From positions 1 to 41,325 of the forward strand of contig DFBH01000072.1 of assembly GCA_002366545.1 (NCBI GenBank): a DNA stretch of 41,325 nt, written 5' to 3'. The notes beneath the pieces are model-generated. The model saw nothing but the letters and a program-made list of their open reading frames with translations, searched no databases and was not told where the DNA came from. How positions within the stretch are numbered: the first letter of the stretch is position 1; each line of letters begins with the position of its first letter. This DNA is from Candidatus Oleimmundimicrobium americanum. Lineage in GTDB: Bacteria; Actinomycetota; Aquicultoria; UBA3085; Oleimmundimicrobiaceae. Below are positions 1-8,125 of this stretch, piece by piece. Both the position numbers and the translations under genes were made by a program.

Positions 1-89
1 ATTTTGCAGGCCTTCGATATGTTGTTAAGTTCTTCAGCAAGCTCTAACATACTTAACTTCCTTTGTGCTATCTTTTCTTTAGCGGTCAT
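1..89 (-). CDS. IS481-like transposase, N-terminal fragment (runs off window)
   Basis: The 29 visible residues begin MTAKEKIAQRKLSMLELAEE and go on with LNNISKACK. This is the usual opening of the helix-turn-helix region of IS481-type transposases. The ATG (87-89) has a strong Shine-Dalgarno, AGGGAGG, directly upstream at a normal distance. The rest of the gene, including the DDE catalytic domain, lies before position 1, so it cannot be judged intact or broken. Family assignment rests on a short N-terminus and is moderately sure; a non-transposase HTH protein is the alternative. Confidence 0.6.
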   Translation of the reverse strand, partial: MTAKEKIAQRKLSMLELAEELNNISKACK

Positions 90-219
90 TTTTCCTCCCT
101 TGGTAGATGTTTTTTTAACAATCTCATCATACCAGAGGGGGAGTGACCGCTAATTGCTTTTAACTGTCAACTGTCCGATAAGCTCTTAACCTGTACATGC
201 AGCCTACTTTTGCTTATCC

Positions 220-507
220 TTACCTGTATGTGACCTTAAGATCAAAACCCGTAATTCTTCCATTCTTCTTTACAATGGTTAAAGAAGCATATTTGTTTTC
301 AACAAAATCTCTCATGGAAGTCACAAAACCATTTAAAGACTTCTCGTCCAGTTAATTGCAAAACTTATCGAACTCCTTGGATAAATTATCTAAACTGCTT
401 TTATCCCTTTTCACCGAATCACACCTAAAAAGAGTTATAGTTTTGTCAGAAACAAAAGGAGACCCATGACACATTTCACGGATCTCCTTTGCAAAATCGG
501 CAGGCAC
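220..507 (-). pseudogene. Decayed ORF interrupted by one in-frame TAA
   Basis: Reading the minus strand from GTG (505-507), about 51 sense codons run to a TAA at 352-354. The same frame then stays open for another 43 codons to a second TAA at 220-222. The two parts read like ordinary hydrophilic protein (around the stop: DKFCN, stop, LDEKSLNGFV). Only one point change (for example from CAA or GAA) is needed to join them, so this looks like a recently inactivated gene. I do not recognise the family. It lies between the insertion-sequence remnant and the apgM cluster. No good ribosome-binding site is visible, and the upstream 508-783 is AT-rich without a gene. Confidence 0.4.
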
Positions 508-783
508 AAAAATTGCTCTTTATACCCTATCGCTTATCCCTCCCTGAGGGAGAAAATAAGTCGGAGATTATTTTATAATAACTTATTTTAAGAATAATTA
601 AAACTTATAATAATTAGTAATAATAATCCTAATAGATAAAAAAAATAAGTGACAAATTAAAAAATGATTTTTTCAAAACATGATAGATCTTTTAAAGGTT
701 GAATACTAGAGAGATTTGATATACCTAAAAACACAGTTCAATAACATCGATTTCATTCCATAAACATAAAAATGGGCTTTAGA

Positions 784-2088
784 TTAAAACCAAACCTTAA
801 AAGGATTAACTTTTAACGGACGATGAGCAGTATTTAAAACCGTCGGCCTTGAGCCGAAATATTTTGCCCTGTCGGTAAAATTTAAAATGATATTCATGAG
901 GTTGCAGCCTTCAATTCTCCCAAGGCCACCACGCAAACAAGCTCTTTCGCCAAACTCTTTAATATCATCTACCCAAACTGTCTTTCCGAGAATTACAATC
1001 GGAACCGGCTCACCCGAGTGAATCAAACTCCCCGAACTTGGCGTGCTGTGATCGGATGTCACAACGATTAAAGTATCATCATCAAATTCAGATAAGATTG
1101 AACCAAAGGCCCCATCGAGCTTTTCAATTACCTCTTTTTTGAAAAGAGGATTTTTGGTGTGGGCCGCTTCATCCGGAGCTTTAGTATGAACATGGACAAA
1201 ATCGTAATCACCATTCAGAGCATCTGATGCTATCTTAAAACGCCTTTTCATGTCTTTGTGGACATCTTCAAGATAGGGCAATTCGATAAAATCCATTCCA
1301 ATTTCAGATGCCATGCCTTTAAAGAGCACGCTCGAGGCAACCATCGCCGCCTTAAAACCAAACTTATCGTAAAAGGAAATCAATCTTTTTCTTCTGGATG
1401 CCCATTTGGTAAGCAGAAAGTTTAACGGGGGCAAACCTCGCTTAATCCTTTCAATATTGATTGGGTGGTCTTTCAATTTAAGGTAAATTTTTCTTAGATA
1501 AGTGTTTAACGCGTGGGCCGTAACCTCAGCTTTCTTTTTGTTCTTTGCATCCAGCATCGGTTGAATTTTAATCACCGGCAAATCGTTGCAAAAGGGGTCC
1601 GAATCGGTGATGTCGGTGCTTACGCCACTGTTCATGAAGATGATGCCCTGCCTTTTCGAATTATAAACAAAGCGGATATTTACTTCTTCAATTTCATCGT
1701 CGGTTATTTCTTTTGCAAGCTCTCGACAAACTTCCTCCTCAGCACTTATACCACGACTTGCAATTTTCAAACAACCATTTTCTTCCGTGATGGAGGCAAA
1801 ACTCGCCCTAAGGACAACATCCTCGTAGTTTAAGTTGAGCCCCTCCCCAACCACTTCAAAGACTCCTCTTCCGGGAAATTCATCGAGAGAGTAGCCAAAT
1901 AAAACAAAATGAGCGGCATCGCTTCCGGGGGCAATACCCGGGGAAAGGGAATTTAGCAAACCCATTATCCCGTAAGATGCCAGCTTGTTTAAATTGGGAG
2001 TGTGTGCGGCTTCTAAAGGAGTCTTCCCATCAAGCTCGGGAGCCGGTCTATCACCCAAACCATCCAACGTAACGAAGAGAACCTTCAT
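784..2088 (-). CDS. apgM: Cofactor-independent phosphoglycerate mutase, archaeal type
   Basis: The enzyme interconverts 3- and 2-phosphoglycerate in glycolysis and gluconeogenesis. The 434 residues fit the ApgM branch of the alkaline-phosphatase superfamily (usually about 400). The N-terminal metal site is LDGLGDRP (8-15), with the likely phosphoryl-accepting Ser56 in PGSDAAH. The C-terminal metal ligands are D306/H310 in KAPDEAAH, D346/H347 in TSDHSTP and H357 in HSGEPVP. The C-terminal tail after residue 400 is not metal-binding. It is the last gene of the minus-strand run that starts with selD, 27 bp after the PP-loop gene. The ribosome-binding site is weak (a run of G). This archaeal-type enzyme also occurs in deep-branching anaerobic bacteria. 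The family is secure; the exact substrate is by homology. Confidence 0.88.
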   Translation of the reverse strand: MKVLFVTLDGLGDRPAPELDGKTPLEAAHTPNLNKLASYGIMGLLNSLSPGIAPGSDAAHFVLFGYSLDEFPGRGVFEVVGEGLNLNYEDVVLRASFASITEENGCLKIASRGISAEEEVCRELAKEITDDEIEEVNIRFVYNSKRQGIIFMNSGVSTDITDSDPFCNDLPVIKIQPMLDAKNKKKAEVTAHALNTYLRKIYLKLKDHPINIERIKRGLPPLNFLLTKWASRRKRLISFYDKFGFKAAMVASSVLFKGMASEIGMDFIELPYLEDVHKDMKRRFKIASDALNGDYDFVHVHTKAPDEAAHTKNPLFKKEVIEKLDGAFGSILSEFDDDTLIVVTSDHSTPSSGSLIHSGEPVPIVILGKTVWVDDIKEFGERACLRGGLGRIEGCNLMNIILNFTDRAKYFGSRPTVLNTAHRPLKVNPFKVWF

Positions 2089-2115
2089 TTAAACCCCCGT
2101 CCAAAAAACCAGATT

Positions 2116-2934
2116 TTAACCCTCGAGAATCCCTTTAACCACCTTGATATAATCGACTTCTTTATCTTCTTTCCACAATTTCAAAATTTCTTTGGAAGCA
2201 GGTATCGCAAATTCATCAAAATACTTTTTCAAAGCATCTTCATCATATTCCACTTTACCATTCAAGGCTCGATAGTTGCCACTTAATACGCACTTTAACT
2301 GCCTCTCGCCTTGTTCCCAATCCGAGCCAATAAGGGATTCTATCTCATCATTTGATACAACTTCCCTCAAAGGAAACAAAAGCTCAACCCCCACATAGTT
2401 GAGCACCTCTTTATAAGCATCAAGAGCTACGAGCAACTGATTTATTTTTACATTTCCAGCATGAGATTTCCTCTCACCGCTAATAATTTTATCCGCCCCA
2501 ATCCGCCAAGCCAAAGGAGCCCTAATTAGATGCATATATAGATGGCACCCCAAACAAGAGGGGCAAAAGCCAAATCTCTTAAAAAGAACTGAGAGAAATC
2601 TGCCATTAAGGGCATGCCACAGAGCCGGTTCCTTAAGAGTAATTGAGCTTAAAATAGATTCCTTGCGACCAGAAAGACCCAAATCTTGCAGTCGCTTTTG
2701 CAAATATTTTATGTTGTTTTCAAGGATTTTACAGTCACCATATTCTGTCCCGGTATGAACAATGGTAGGAAGAACTGCGTCAATATCCTCTTCTTCAAAC
2801 ACCTTTATAATCGCGGCTATGCTATCTCTTCCAGCAATTTCTCCAATTGCTAAATTATTCGCCTTTGAAACCTCCCTCTTAAGTTGAGGAGACATTGTTC
2901 CTTTCAGGTTTTCTAAAAATCTCGTCCCTCCCAT
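2116..2934 (-). CDS. PP-loop ATPase-like protein with a cysteine cluster, function unknown
   Basis: A 272-residue soluble protein. GEIAGRDS (31-38) resembles the SGGxDS nucleotide loop of the ATP-pyrophosphatase (adenine nucleotide alpha-hydrolase) fold, but the first Gly/Ser positions differ from the canonical motif. A cysteine group FCPSCLGCH (C124, C127, C130, H131) could bind zinc or iron-sulfur, and SGERKSH (152-158) suits a second PP-loop signature. PP-loop proteins with cysteine clusters often thiolate RNA or sulfur carriers. With selD upstream, a sulfur or selenium role is conceivable, but this is inference. The ATG has AAAGGAG six bases upstream. It lies between a TIM-barrel isomerase-like gene and apgM; the 152 bp upstream show nothing else. 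Confidence 0.6.
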   Translation of the reverse strand: MGGTRFLENLKGTMSPQLKREVSKANNLAIGEIAGRDSIAAIIKVFEEEDIDAVLPTIVHTGTEYGDCKILENNIKYLQKRLQDLGLSGRKESILSSITLKEPALWHALNGRFLSVLFKRFGFCPSCLGCHLYMHLIRAPLAWRIGADKIISGERKSHAGNVKINQLLVALDAYKEVLNYVGVELLFPLREVVSNDEIESLIGSDWEQGERQLKCVLSGNYRALNGKVEYDEDALKKYFDEFAIPASKEILKLWKEDKEVDYIKVVKGILEG

Positions 2935-3086
2935 TCTTGTCTCCTTTAATAATGAAATGCTAATATCAAGTATAGTTTAAATTCTTTAGCTCAAAAACAA
3001 CCAATGTGTATTAATAGAAATTTGGCATCAATTTTACATGAAAACTGGTGTTTGGAAGTGACATCTAAATCGTAAATATTTAAAGC

Positions 3087-3854
3087 CTAAATCAGAAGAG
3101 TTTTAAGTAGTGACCTCGTATGCTCAACCTCTTGCTTGTCCGATAACTCAATAACCCACCAGTCGCAACTAGTTTCAAGCAGATGTTCAAGCATTGGGCC
3201 TATGAGGTTGAGGTCTTGTGGAAAAATATGATGAGGTTCTTCTCTTTCATAAACGTGAGCATTGATTATATGGGGAGCCATCAGCTTAAGAAAATCTAAA
3301 CCGATGAAGCCGTTTTTCGCATGAAGACTGGAGTTTGCGTGCCCGAGGTCGAGAGTAACCTTTGCTCCCGTAAATTCAATTAATTTTTGGAAAAGACCGG
3401 GGTCGCTTGTGAGCCCCTTTTTTAGATTTTCAAGACAAATCACAACACCCTTGGTTTCACCGTAATCAACCAGTTTAGAGAGATTTTTTACAGCGTTGTT
3501 CCAGCTAATCTCCTCGAGATTTTTCGACCATAAGCCGATATGGATGGTCATATAGCAACCGCCAAATTCCTGAACTTTGTCAACGCAAAATTTAAAAACA
3601 TCCAAAGAATCATCGGCTACATTTGAGTTGACATGAGCAAGCTCAATGCCATCCATAAAACAATGATACCGAACTTCGATACCATCCTTTTCCCTTATAA
3701 GATTGGAAAAATCCCGTCCATCTTTCCTAAGTAGAGACAGTCCTTTTAAATCGAAAGACCAATCGATGGCCGAGTAATTATTTTTGGTAGCATAATTCAT
3801 CGTTTCGCCAAGCAGATTCATTGGTTTTGCGCAAACAGCTATTTTTGGCTTCAT
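3087..3854 (-). CDS. Sugar phosphate isomerase/epimerase-like TIM-barrel protein
   Basis: About 255 residues in the xylose isomerase-like TIM-barrel (AP endonuclease 2) family. Strand-end motifs with acidic and histidine residues suit a divalent-metal site: CLENLKKG, VTLDLGHANSS, INAHVYERE and a final WVIELSD. Substrate cannot be read from sequence; relatives act on sugars, inositols or abasic DNA. I chose the ATG at 3852-3854 because GAGGTGG sits just upstream. A TTG 18 bases further up (to 3872) extends the frame but would put that Shine-Dalgarno inside the gene. It lies 100 bp downstream of selD on the same strand. Family confidence is good, function open. Confidence 0.68.
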   Translation of the reverse strand: MKPKIAVCAKPMNLLGETMNYATKNNYSAIDWSFDLKGLSLLRKDGRDFSNLIREKDGIEVRYHCFMDGIELAHVNSNVADDSLDVFKFCVDKVQEFGGCYMTIHIGLWSKNLEEISWNNAVKNLSKLVDYGETKGVVICLENLKKGLTSDPGLFQKLIEFTGAKVTLDLGHANSSLHAKNGFIGLDFLKLMAPHIINAHVYEREEPHHIFPQDLNLIGPMLEHLLETSCDWWVIELSDKQEVEHTRSLLKTLLI

Positions 3855-3953
3855 AACCACCTCAAAAAACAAGCTACTTAAAAACAGCCCAAATAATACT
3901 ATAAATAATAAAAATATGTCAAATTAGATTTACTTATAAGCAAAAGGAGACCG

Positions 3954-4994
3954 TCAAATAACTTCAATCTTACCCGGTTCTTTTTCCACAATCTCGCCAA
4001 TAACTGCTCGGGTGGGGACATCTCTCTTCTCCAATTCTTTTATCAAATCATCACAGCACTCAGCTGAAACAGAGATTAACAACCCTCCCGAAGTTTGAGG
4101 ATCAAATAAGATATCCTGAACAATTTCATTTACTTTTGAGCTAAATTGAACACGATCACCAACATATTTTCGATTGGAGCAAGCGCCCGCTGGCACCAAC
4201 CCCATCTCCGCAAACTCAAATGCCCTCTCAAATTTAGGAACTGCATCGGCCCAAACAACGGCGGAGACACCGCTCCCCAAAAGCATCTCCATAAGATGCC
4301 CTAAAAGTCCAAAACCAGTTACATCGGTGCAGGAATTAACACCAACTTCTCTCATGGCCAATGAGGCATCTCTATTTAAAGTTCGAATCGAATTTATCGC
4401 CTCCATAATATCTTCTTCTTCAACAAGCTCCCCTTTTAATGCGGTGGCAAGTATGCCCATCCCTATGGGTTTAGTAAGCACCAGCTTATCACCAACTTTT
4501 GCGTTGGAGTTCGATATAAATCTATCCGGGTGAACCGTTCCGGTAACCGATAGGCCGAACTTCGGCTCCTTATCCTCAACGGTGTGACCTCCCACTATAA
4601 CTGCACCCGCTTCCTCAACCTTGTCACGTCCTCCGCGAATTATCTCTTGAAGCACATCGAGACCAATTTCAGGATTAAACATAACCAAATTCATGGCGGT
4701 TAGTGGGTCAGCGCCCATTGCGTAAATATCGCTCAACGAATTAGCGGCAGCTATCTGGCCAAAAAGATAGGAGTCATTCACTATCGGGGTAAAAAAATCC
4801 ACCGTCTGCACAATTGCAAGCTCATCGGTCAACCGATAGACGGCTGCGTCTTCAGAACCCTCAATTCCCCTCAAAAGATTCTCATCTTTTTTTAGAGAGA
4901 CATCTTTAAGTATTAAGTCTAAGTCGCACGGACTCAACTTTGCAGCTCAACCACTCTTTGTTGAATATTTAGTGAGTTTTACTTTCTTGGTCAC
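3954..4994 (-). CDS. selD: Selenophosphate synthetase with selenocysteine (UGA at codon 16)
   Basis: SelD makes selenophosphate from selenide and ATP, the selenium donor for selenocysteine and selenouridine. The plain open frame starts at a TTG (4935-4937), which cuts off the catalytic N-terminus. Upstream in the same frame, a GTG (4992-4994) with AGGAG seven bases before it gives TKYSTKSG, then TGA (4947-4949), then AAKLSPCDL. This is the SelD active-site context, where families carry Cys or Sec, so the TGA is best read as Sec16. Full length is 346 residues, normal for SelD. Other signatures are EGSEDAAVY, QTVDFFTPIV, GADPLTAMN, VGGHTVED and LFDPQTSGGLL. It is divergent from a selenium-type LysR. 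selA, selB and selC must lie elsewhere. Confidence 0.93.
4921..4949 (-). promoter_or_regulatory. Candidate bacterial SECIS hairpin after the selD UGA
   Basis: Six bases after the UGA, the mRNA can form a six-pair stem, AAGUUG (4940-4935) with CGACUU (4926-4921), including one U-G pair. It closes an eight-base loop AGUCCGUG that contains G residues. Bacterial SECIS elements lie directly downstream of the UGA within the coding region and present a loop G at roughly this distance to SelB. Stem and position fit; recognition by the host SelB is inferred. Confidence 0.6.
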
Positions 4995-5119
4995 AACTTC
5001 TCCTTCACAAAAATTTACTTATTAAGAATATAACACTTCCTTTTAAAATACCACTTGCTAAACAAATCCTCCAAGTAGGCGTTCAAATTAATCTAATTTA
5101 GTGATAAAATTTACTTATT
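4995..5119. promoter_or_regulatory. selD / lysR divergent intergenic region with 15-bp direct repeats
   Basis: The 125 bp between the two divergent genes must hold both promoters. A 15-bp sequence, AAAATTTACTTATTA, occurs exactly twice, at 5010-5024 and at 5106-5120. The second copy runs into the first base of the lysR ATG. A related ATTTACTTATAAG with the palindrome CTTATAAG lies just past the selD stop codon (3928-3940). Such paired sites flanking a divergent LysR gene are plausible binding sites for the regulator. No convincing -35/-10 pair could be assigned. Confidence 0.45.
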
Positions 5120-6019
5120 ATGAATTTAGATTATTTTAAAACTTTTATTATGATAGTTGAAAAAGGGAGTTTTTCCGAAACCGCAAAGGCAGTAGATATA
5201 TCTCAACCAGCTATAAGTTTTCAAATTCAAGCAATGGAAAAAGAATACGGACAGATTCTCCTCGACAGGTCGGGAAACAAAGCAAAACCCACGGAAACCG
5301 GAAAAATCTTTTACCGCTTCGCAAAAGAAATGGTAAGAAACAATGAGCTTTTAAAAGAAGCCTTGGATGAGCTCAAAAACGTGGTCCGTGGAAAACTTGT
5401 GTTGGGGGCAAGCACAACCCCGGGAGAATATATAGTCCCTAAGATATTGGGCCAATTTAAAAAGAAATTCCCGGATATCGAACCCGAGCTCCTCATTGCA
5501 GACACCGATGATATTTTGGAGAAACTTATCAATCACGAGATAGACATCGCCTTTATTGGAAGAGAGGTTTTAAAAGACAGCCTGAAAAGCAAAAAATTTG
5601 CTTCCGATGAGCTAATATTAATTGTTCACCCCAATCATCAATTGGCCAAGAAGAAAGTTGTCGCTCTCAAGAAAATCATTTCTTACCCGCTAATCCTTCG
5701 GGAAAAAGGTTCTGCCACTCGAAAAACATTTGAAAATTTGCTTAAAAGCCAGGGTATCCCCGAAAAAAACCTCAACGTTGCAATGGAATTGGGAAGCATT
5801 CAAGCAATTCTTGCTGCAGTCGAAGCCGACCTTGGAATTTCAATCATTTCTAAATGGGCAGCGAAAAAAGATTTATCCCTTGGAACAATAAAAACAGTCC
5901 CCTTTGCAGACATAAATCTCGTAAGAAATATCTGCTTGGTTTATAACAAAAAACGGATAATGACCAAAGCTCAAAAAGAATTCATCGATTTCGCGTTAAG
6001 AAAACATGCTGTTAAATAA
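5120..6019 (+). CDS. LysR-family regulator, probably selenium-metabolism associated
   Basis: A 299-residue LysR-type protein. The N-terminal winged helix-turn-helix (about 1-60) contains GSFSETAKAVDISQPAISFQ. The effector domain starts near residue 90 (GKLVLGASTTPGEYIVPKIL) and is of the CysB/CysL type, which often senses sulfur compounds. It is transcribed divergently from a selenocysteine-containing selD, 125 bp away, and close to a YedE/YedF/DUF3343 operon. This matches a LysR subgroup linked to selenium metabolism in anaerobes, so control of selD and/or the selenium operon by a selenium or sulfur ligand is likely but inferred. The ATG lacks a clear Shine-Dalgarno; the start is chosen because MNLDYFKTF is the normal LysR beginning. 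Confidence 0.85.
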   Translation: MNLDYFKTFIMIVEKGSFSETAKAVDISQPAISFQIQAMEKEYGQILLDRSGNKAKPTETGKIFYRFAKEMVRNNELLKEALDELKNVVRGKLVLGASTTPGEYIVPKILGQFKKKFPDIEPELLIADTDDILEKLINHEIDIAFIGREVLKDSLKSKKFASDELILIVHPNHQLAKKKVVALKKIISYPLILREKGSATRKTFENLLKSQGIPEKNLNVAMELGSIQAILAAVEADLGISIISKWAAKKDLSLGTIKTVPFADINLVRNICLVYNKKRIMTKAQKEFIDFALRKHAVK

Positions 6020-6022
6020 CAT

Positions 6023-7375
6023 TTATTTTTCTATTCCTTTAGGTATAAAAGGTTCCCCCGCCGTTGCTTCCCCTGTGCCAATTAAAACTATCCCATCCTG
6101 TGCCGGATAAACGTCTTTTGATATTTCCTCGCTCCCAACTTCTTCAGAGCCTACAGAAAACACCCTTAAAACAACCGTTTTATATCCAACCCTCTCTTTT
6201 TTCTCAACAAACCTTTCACCGGCAAGTAACATGGGGTCTTTTTTTTCTTCAAGGGTAGGAGGAATTTTTTCTATTTCTACCTTAAGACCAACTTTTTGCG
6301 CCGAAGGACTGCTGTAAATTTCAACAACGATTTGAGAATCATCAACGTAGGCTGCGATATAAATATAAGAATCCGTTGAATTAATGAAGCTCAAATCTTT
6401 GTCCTTGGCCACCAAAGCATCTCGACCGATAGGTACATAATCAGGCGGAATAACGTTGGGGCAGCGATCTTTGATATCGAGATTAGTCAAAAGTGCAGCA
6501 TTATAAAGCGTCGCCGCCACCTGAGAATATCCCCCTTCGGTATCTTCGGGAATCTCTTCGTTTAATGTTGTCAAGAAAGAAAATTCCTCTTTTTGAGACA
6601 ATAATATCCCGTTAATTATGGAAGCAGAGTGCTTGATTTCTTCTAATTTTTTCTCGTCTGAGAAATCGAAAGGTGTACTAAATTTCGCAATCCGATCGAG
6701 CGAGTTTAGTTGCTCGGTTGTAATATCCGGCTTCACAGTTTCCAATGAAAGCGCAAGATTTACCAATTTACCATTCTTAAGACCTTCTTTAGTTTCAGCT
6801 TTTAGCTTTTTAACATCTAACGCTTTGCCTTCTGTGCCGGGAATGATTTTCAGCTTACCGTCTTCAAATTTTATCTCCGCATTCTTGGGGTTTCGAACCA
6901 ATTCGTCAGCTATCGAGTCGATAAATTTGTTCACTTTTCTTTCATCGTAGTCCCAGTTTAAAGTGATTTTCTTTCTTTTCAGCAACACAAAAAACTGATC
7001 GGGCATCCTGTCCAATAAATTCTTCTCGTGGGCAACTTGAAAAGCGAGACCAACCGCTTCATCATTTTTAGGGTTAAGATTGATATCGTCGGAGTTTAGT
7101 GACCAATTTCTCTCCAAACCTGCCTGTTGATAATCATGATAAGAAAAATAAACTATTCTTCTGCTTGGCACTTTCCCGAATTTTTTCTCAAGTTCAATTT
7201 TCGCCTGAGTTTTCGATAAACCGCTTAAGTTTACGGTTTCCACAAAAACATTTGGAGCTACGGCATCAAAATAATTAAGGTGAAAATAAAAACCAAGAGA
7301 CGCAAAACCGGCAGTAAGCGTAATTAAAAGAACTAAAAAAGCAACCCAAAACCTACGAAGGAAAATAAGAAACAC
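6023..7375 (-). CDS. VanW-family protein, membrane-anchored
   Basis: A 450-residue protein with one N-terminal membrane helix (about 8-32) and an exported remainder. Residues about 45-210 resemble the peptidoglycan-binding-like repeat found before VanW. Residues about 240-370 are the VanW domain, with FSFLTTLNEEI, GGYSQVAATLYNAAL and VPIGRDALV. The C-terminal 70 residues, with GYKTVVLRVFSV and ISKDVYPAQDGIVLIGTG, are the usual G5-like tail. VanW proteins are cell-surface proteins of unresolved function and are common in Gram-positive-type lineages. The start is a GTG with only a weak ribosome-binding site, 18 bp after the PRC-barrel gene, so the three genes 8863 to 6023 are probably one unit. 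It converges with lysR, only 3 bp apart. Confidence 0.8.
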   Translation of the reverse strand: MFLIFLRRFWVAFLVLLITLTAGFASLGFYFHLNYFDAVAPNVFVETVNLSGLSKTQAKIELEKKFGKVPSRRIVYFSYHDYQQAGLERNWSLNSDDINLNPKNDEAVGLAFQVAHEKNLLDRMPDQFFVLLKRKKITLNWDYDERKVNKFIDSIADELVRNPKNAEIKFEDGKLKIIPGTEGKALDVKKLKAETKEGLKNGKLVNLALSLETVKPDITTEQLNSLDRIAKFSTPFDFSDEKKLEEIKHSASIINGILLSQKEEFSFLTTLNEEIPEDTEGGYSQVAATLYNAALLTNLDIKDRCPNVIPPDYVPIGRDALVAKDKDLSFINSTDSYIYIAAYVDDSQIVVEIYSSPSAQKVGLKVEIEKIPPTLEEKKDPMLLAGERFVEKKERVGYKTVVLRVFSVGSEEVGSEEISKDVYPAQDGIVLIGTGEATAGEPFIPKGIEK

Positions 7376-7393
7376 CCCCAGTTAGTTTTATGG

Positions 7394-8107
7394 CTACTCA
7401 ACAGAATAGGTTAATTCGAGATATTTGTTGGCGTTCTTGGCTTTTTCGATAGTTTCCTCAGTAATTGTTTCGCCGGCCATAAACAATATATTGTCCTCTT
7501 TATCCAAAATATCTTCTTTTATTGTTTTACCGATTAGATAATCTTTTTGCTGCTCTCCTATAATCTCTGTTTCTGTTTTCCTTTTAGCTTCCTCGGGAGC
7601 CACTGTTTCCCTAAGTTCCTCAACTTTTCTGGGAAATTCGGCCACTCCCCTTTCCGAAATAATGATGGCGTCTTTCCCAAATGTCAGAATTTTATCCTTG
7701 GGAATAGTTTGAGTTGAATTGCCTTTAGCAATGGCGCAGCTATCAACAACACCGGTTTGAGGATCAAACCAATATTCTGTAACTGTACCCGCATATTTAC
7801 CTTCAACCGACATAACGGGAGAATTAATCAATTGGGTACCTTTTTGAAGTATCTGCTCAAATTGATTATCTGTTGAGGCAATCACAACTTGTGAAAGGCT
7901 GTCAATAATTATTGCATCTTCTCCAATGCTTTTGATTGATCTAAATGGGACAACTTTGGTGTCCTTATACCAATTTGGGTCTTCAACAACTAACAACATA
8001 ACCTGCTTCGTTACGAAATTGATGGCGAGGTCCCTTACTGTTCCTATTTTTTCTCCACCGGAGATGGCAATAATCGGGAGCCCACAAACTTCTTTTCTGC
8101 TCTTCAT
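7394..8107 (-). CDS. PRC-barrel domain protein
   Basis: A 237-residue soluble protein with two PRC-barrel-like repeats. One is near 1-75 (LPIIAISGGEKIGTVRDLAI, then VVPFRSIKSIGEDAIII). The other is near 90-160 (SPVMSVEGKYAGTVTEYWFD, then TIPKDKILTFGKDAIII). A third segment (about 190-237, YLIGKTIKEDILDKEDN) resembles the small barrel seen at the end of related actinobacterial and cyanobacterial proteins. PRC barrels bind RNA or protein partners, for example in RimM and photosystem assembly; nothing here fixes the partner. It is placed between VanW and a membrane-anchored TPR-like gene. AGGAG lies 12 bases before the ATG, a slightly long spacing. Confidence 0.7.
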   Translation of the reverse strand: MKSRKEVCGLPIIAISGGEKIGTVRDLAINFVTKQVMLLVVEDPNWYKDTKVVPFRSIKSIGEDAIIIDSLSQVVIASTDNQFEQILQKGTQLINSPVMSVEGKYAGTVTEYWFDPQTGVVDSCAIAKGNSTQTIPKDKILTFGKDAIIISERGVAEFPRKVEELRETVAPEEAKRKTETEIIGEQQKDYLIGKTIKEDILDKEDNILFMAGETITEETIEKAKNANKYLELTYSVE

Positions 8108-8125
8108 TAAAAAATTTCACTCCTT

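Noticed and set aside
352..354. The in-frame TAA of the decayed ORF as a recoded codon
   Set aside because: TAA is not a selenocysteine codon and no other gene in the window uses TAA as sense.
553..589. Inverted pair AAAATAAGT and ACTTATTTT upstream of position 600
   Set aside because: Short AT-rich arms with an 19-base loop, no adjacent gene to terminate or regulate with certainty.
4947..4949. Reading the selD TGA as a loss-of-function stop
   Set aside because: The upstream frame matches the SelD N-terminus perfectly, the TGA is at the position known to hold Sec or Cys, and a good start signal and hairpin flank it.
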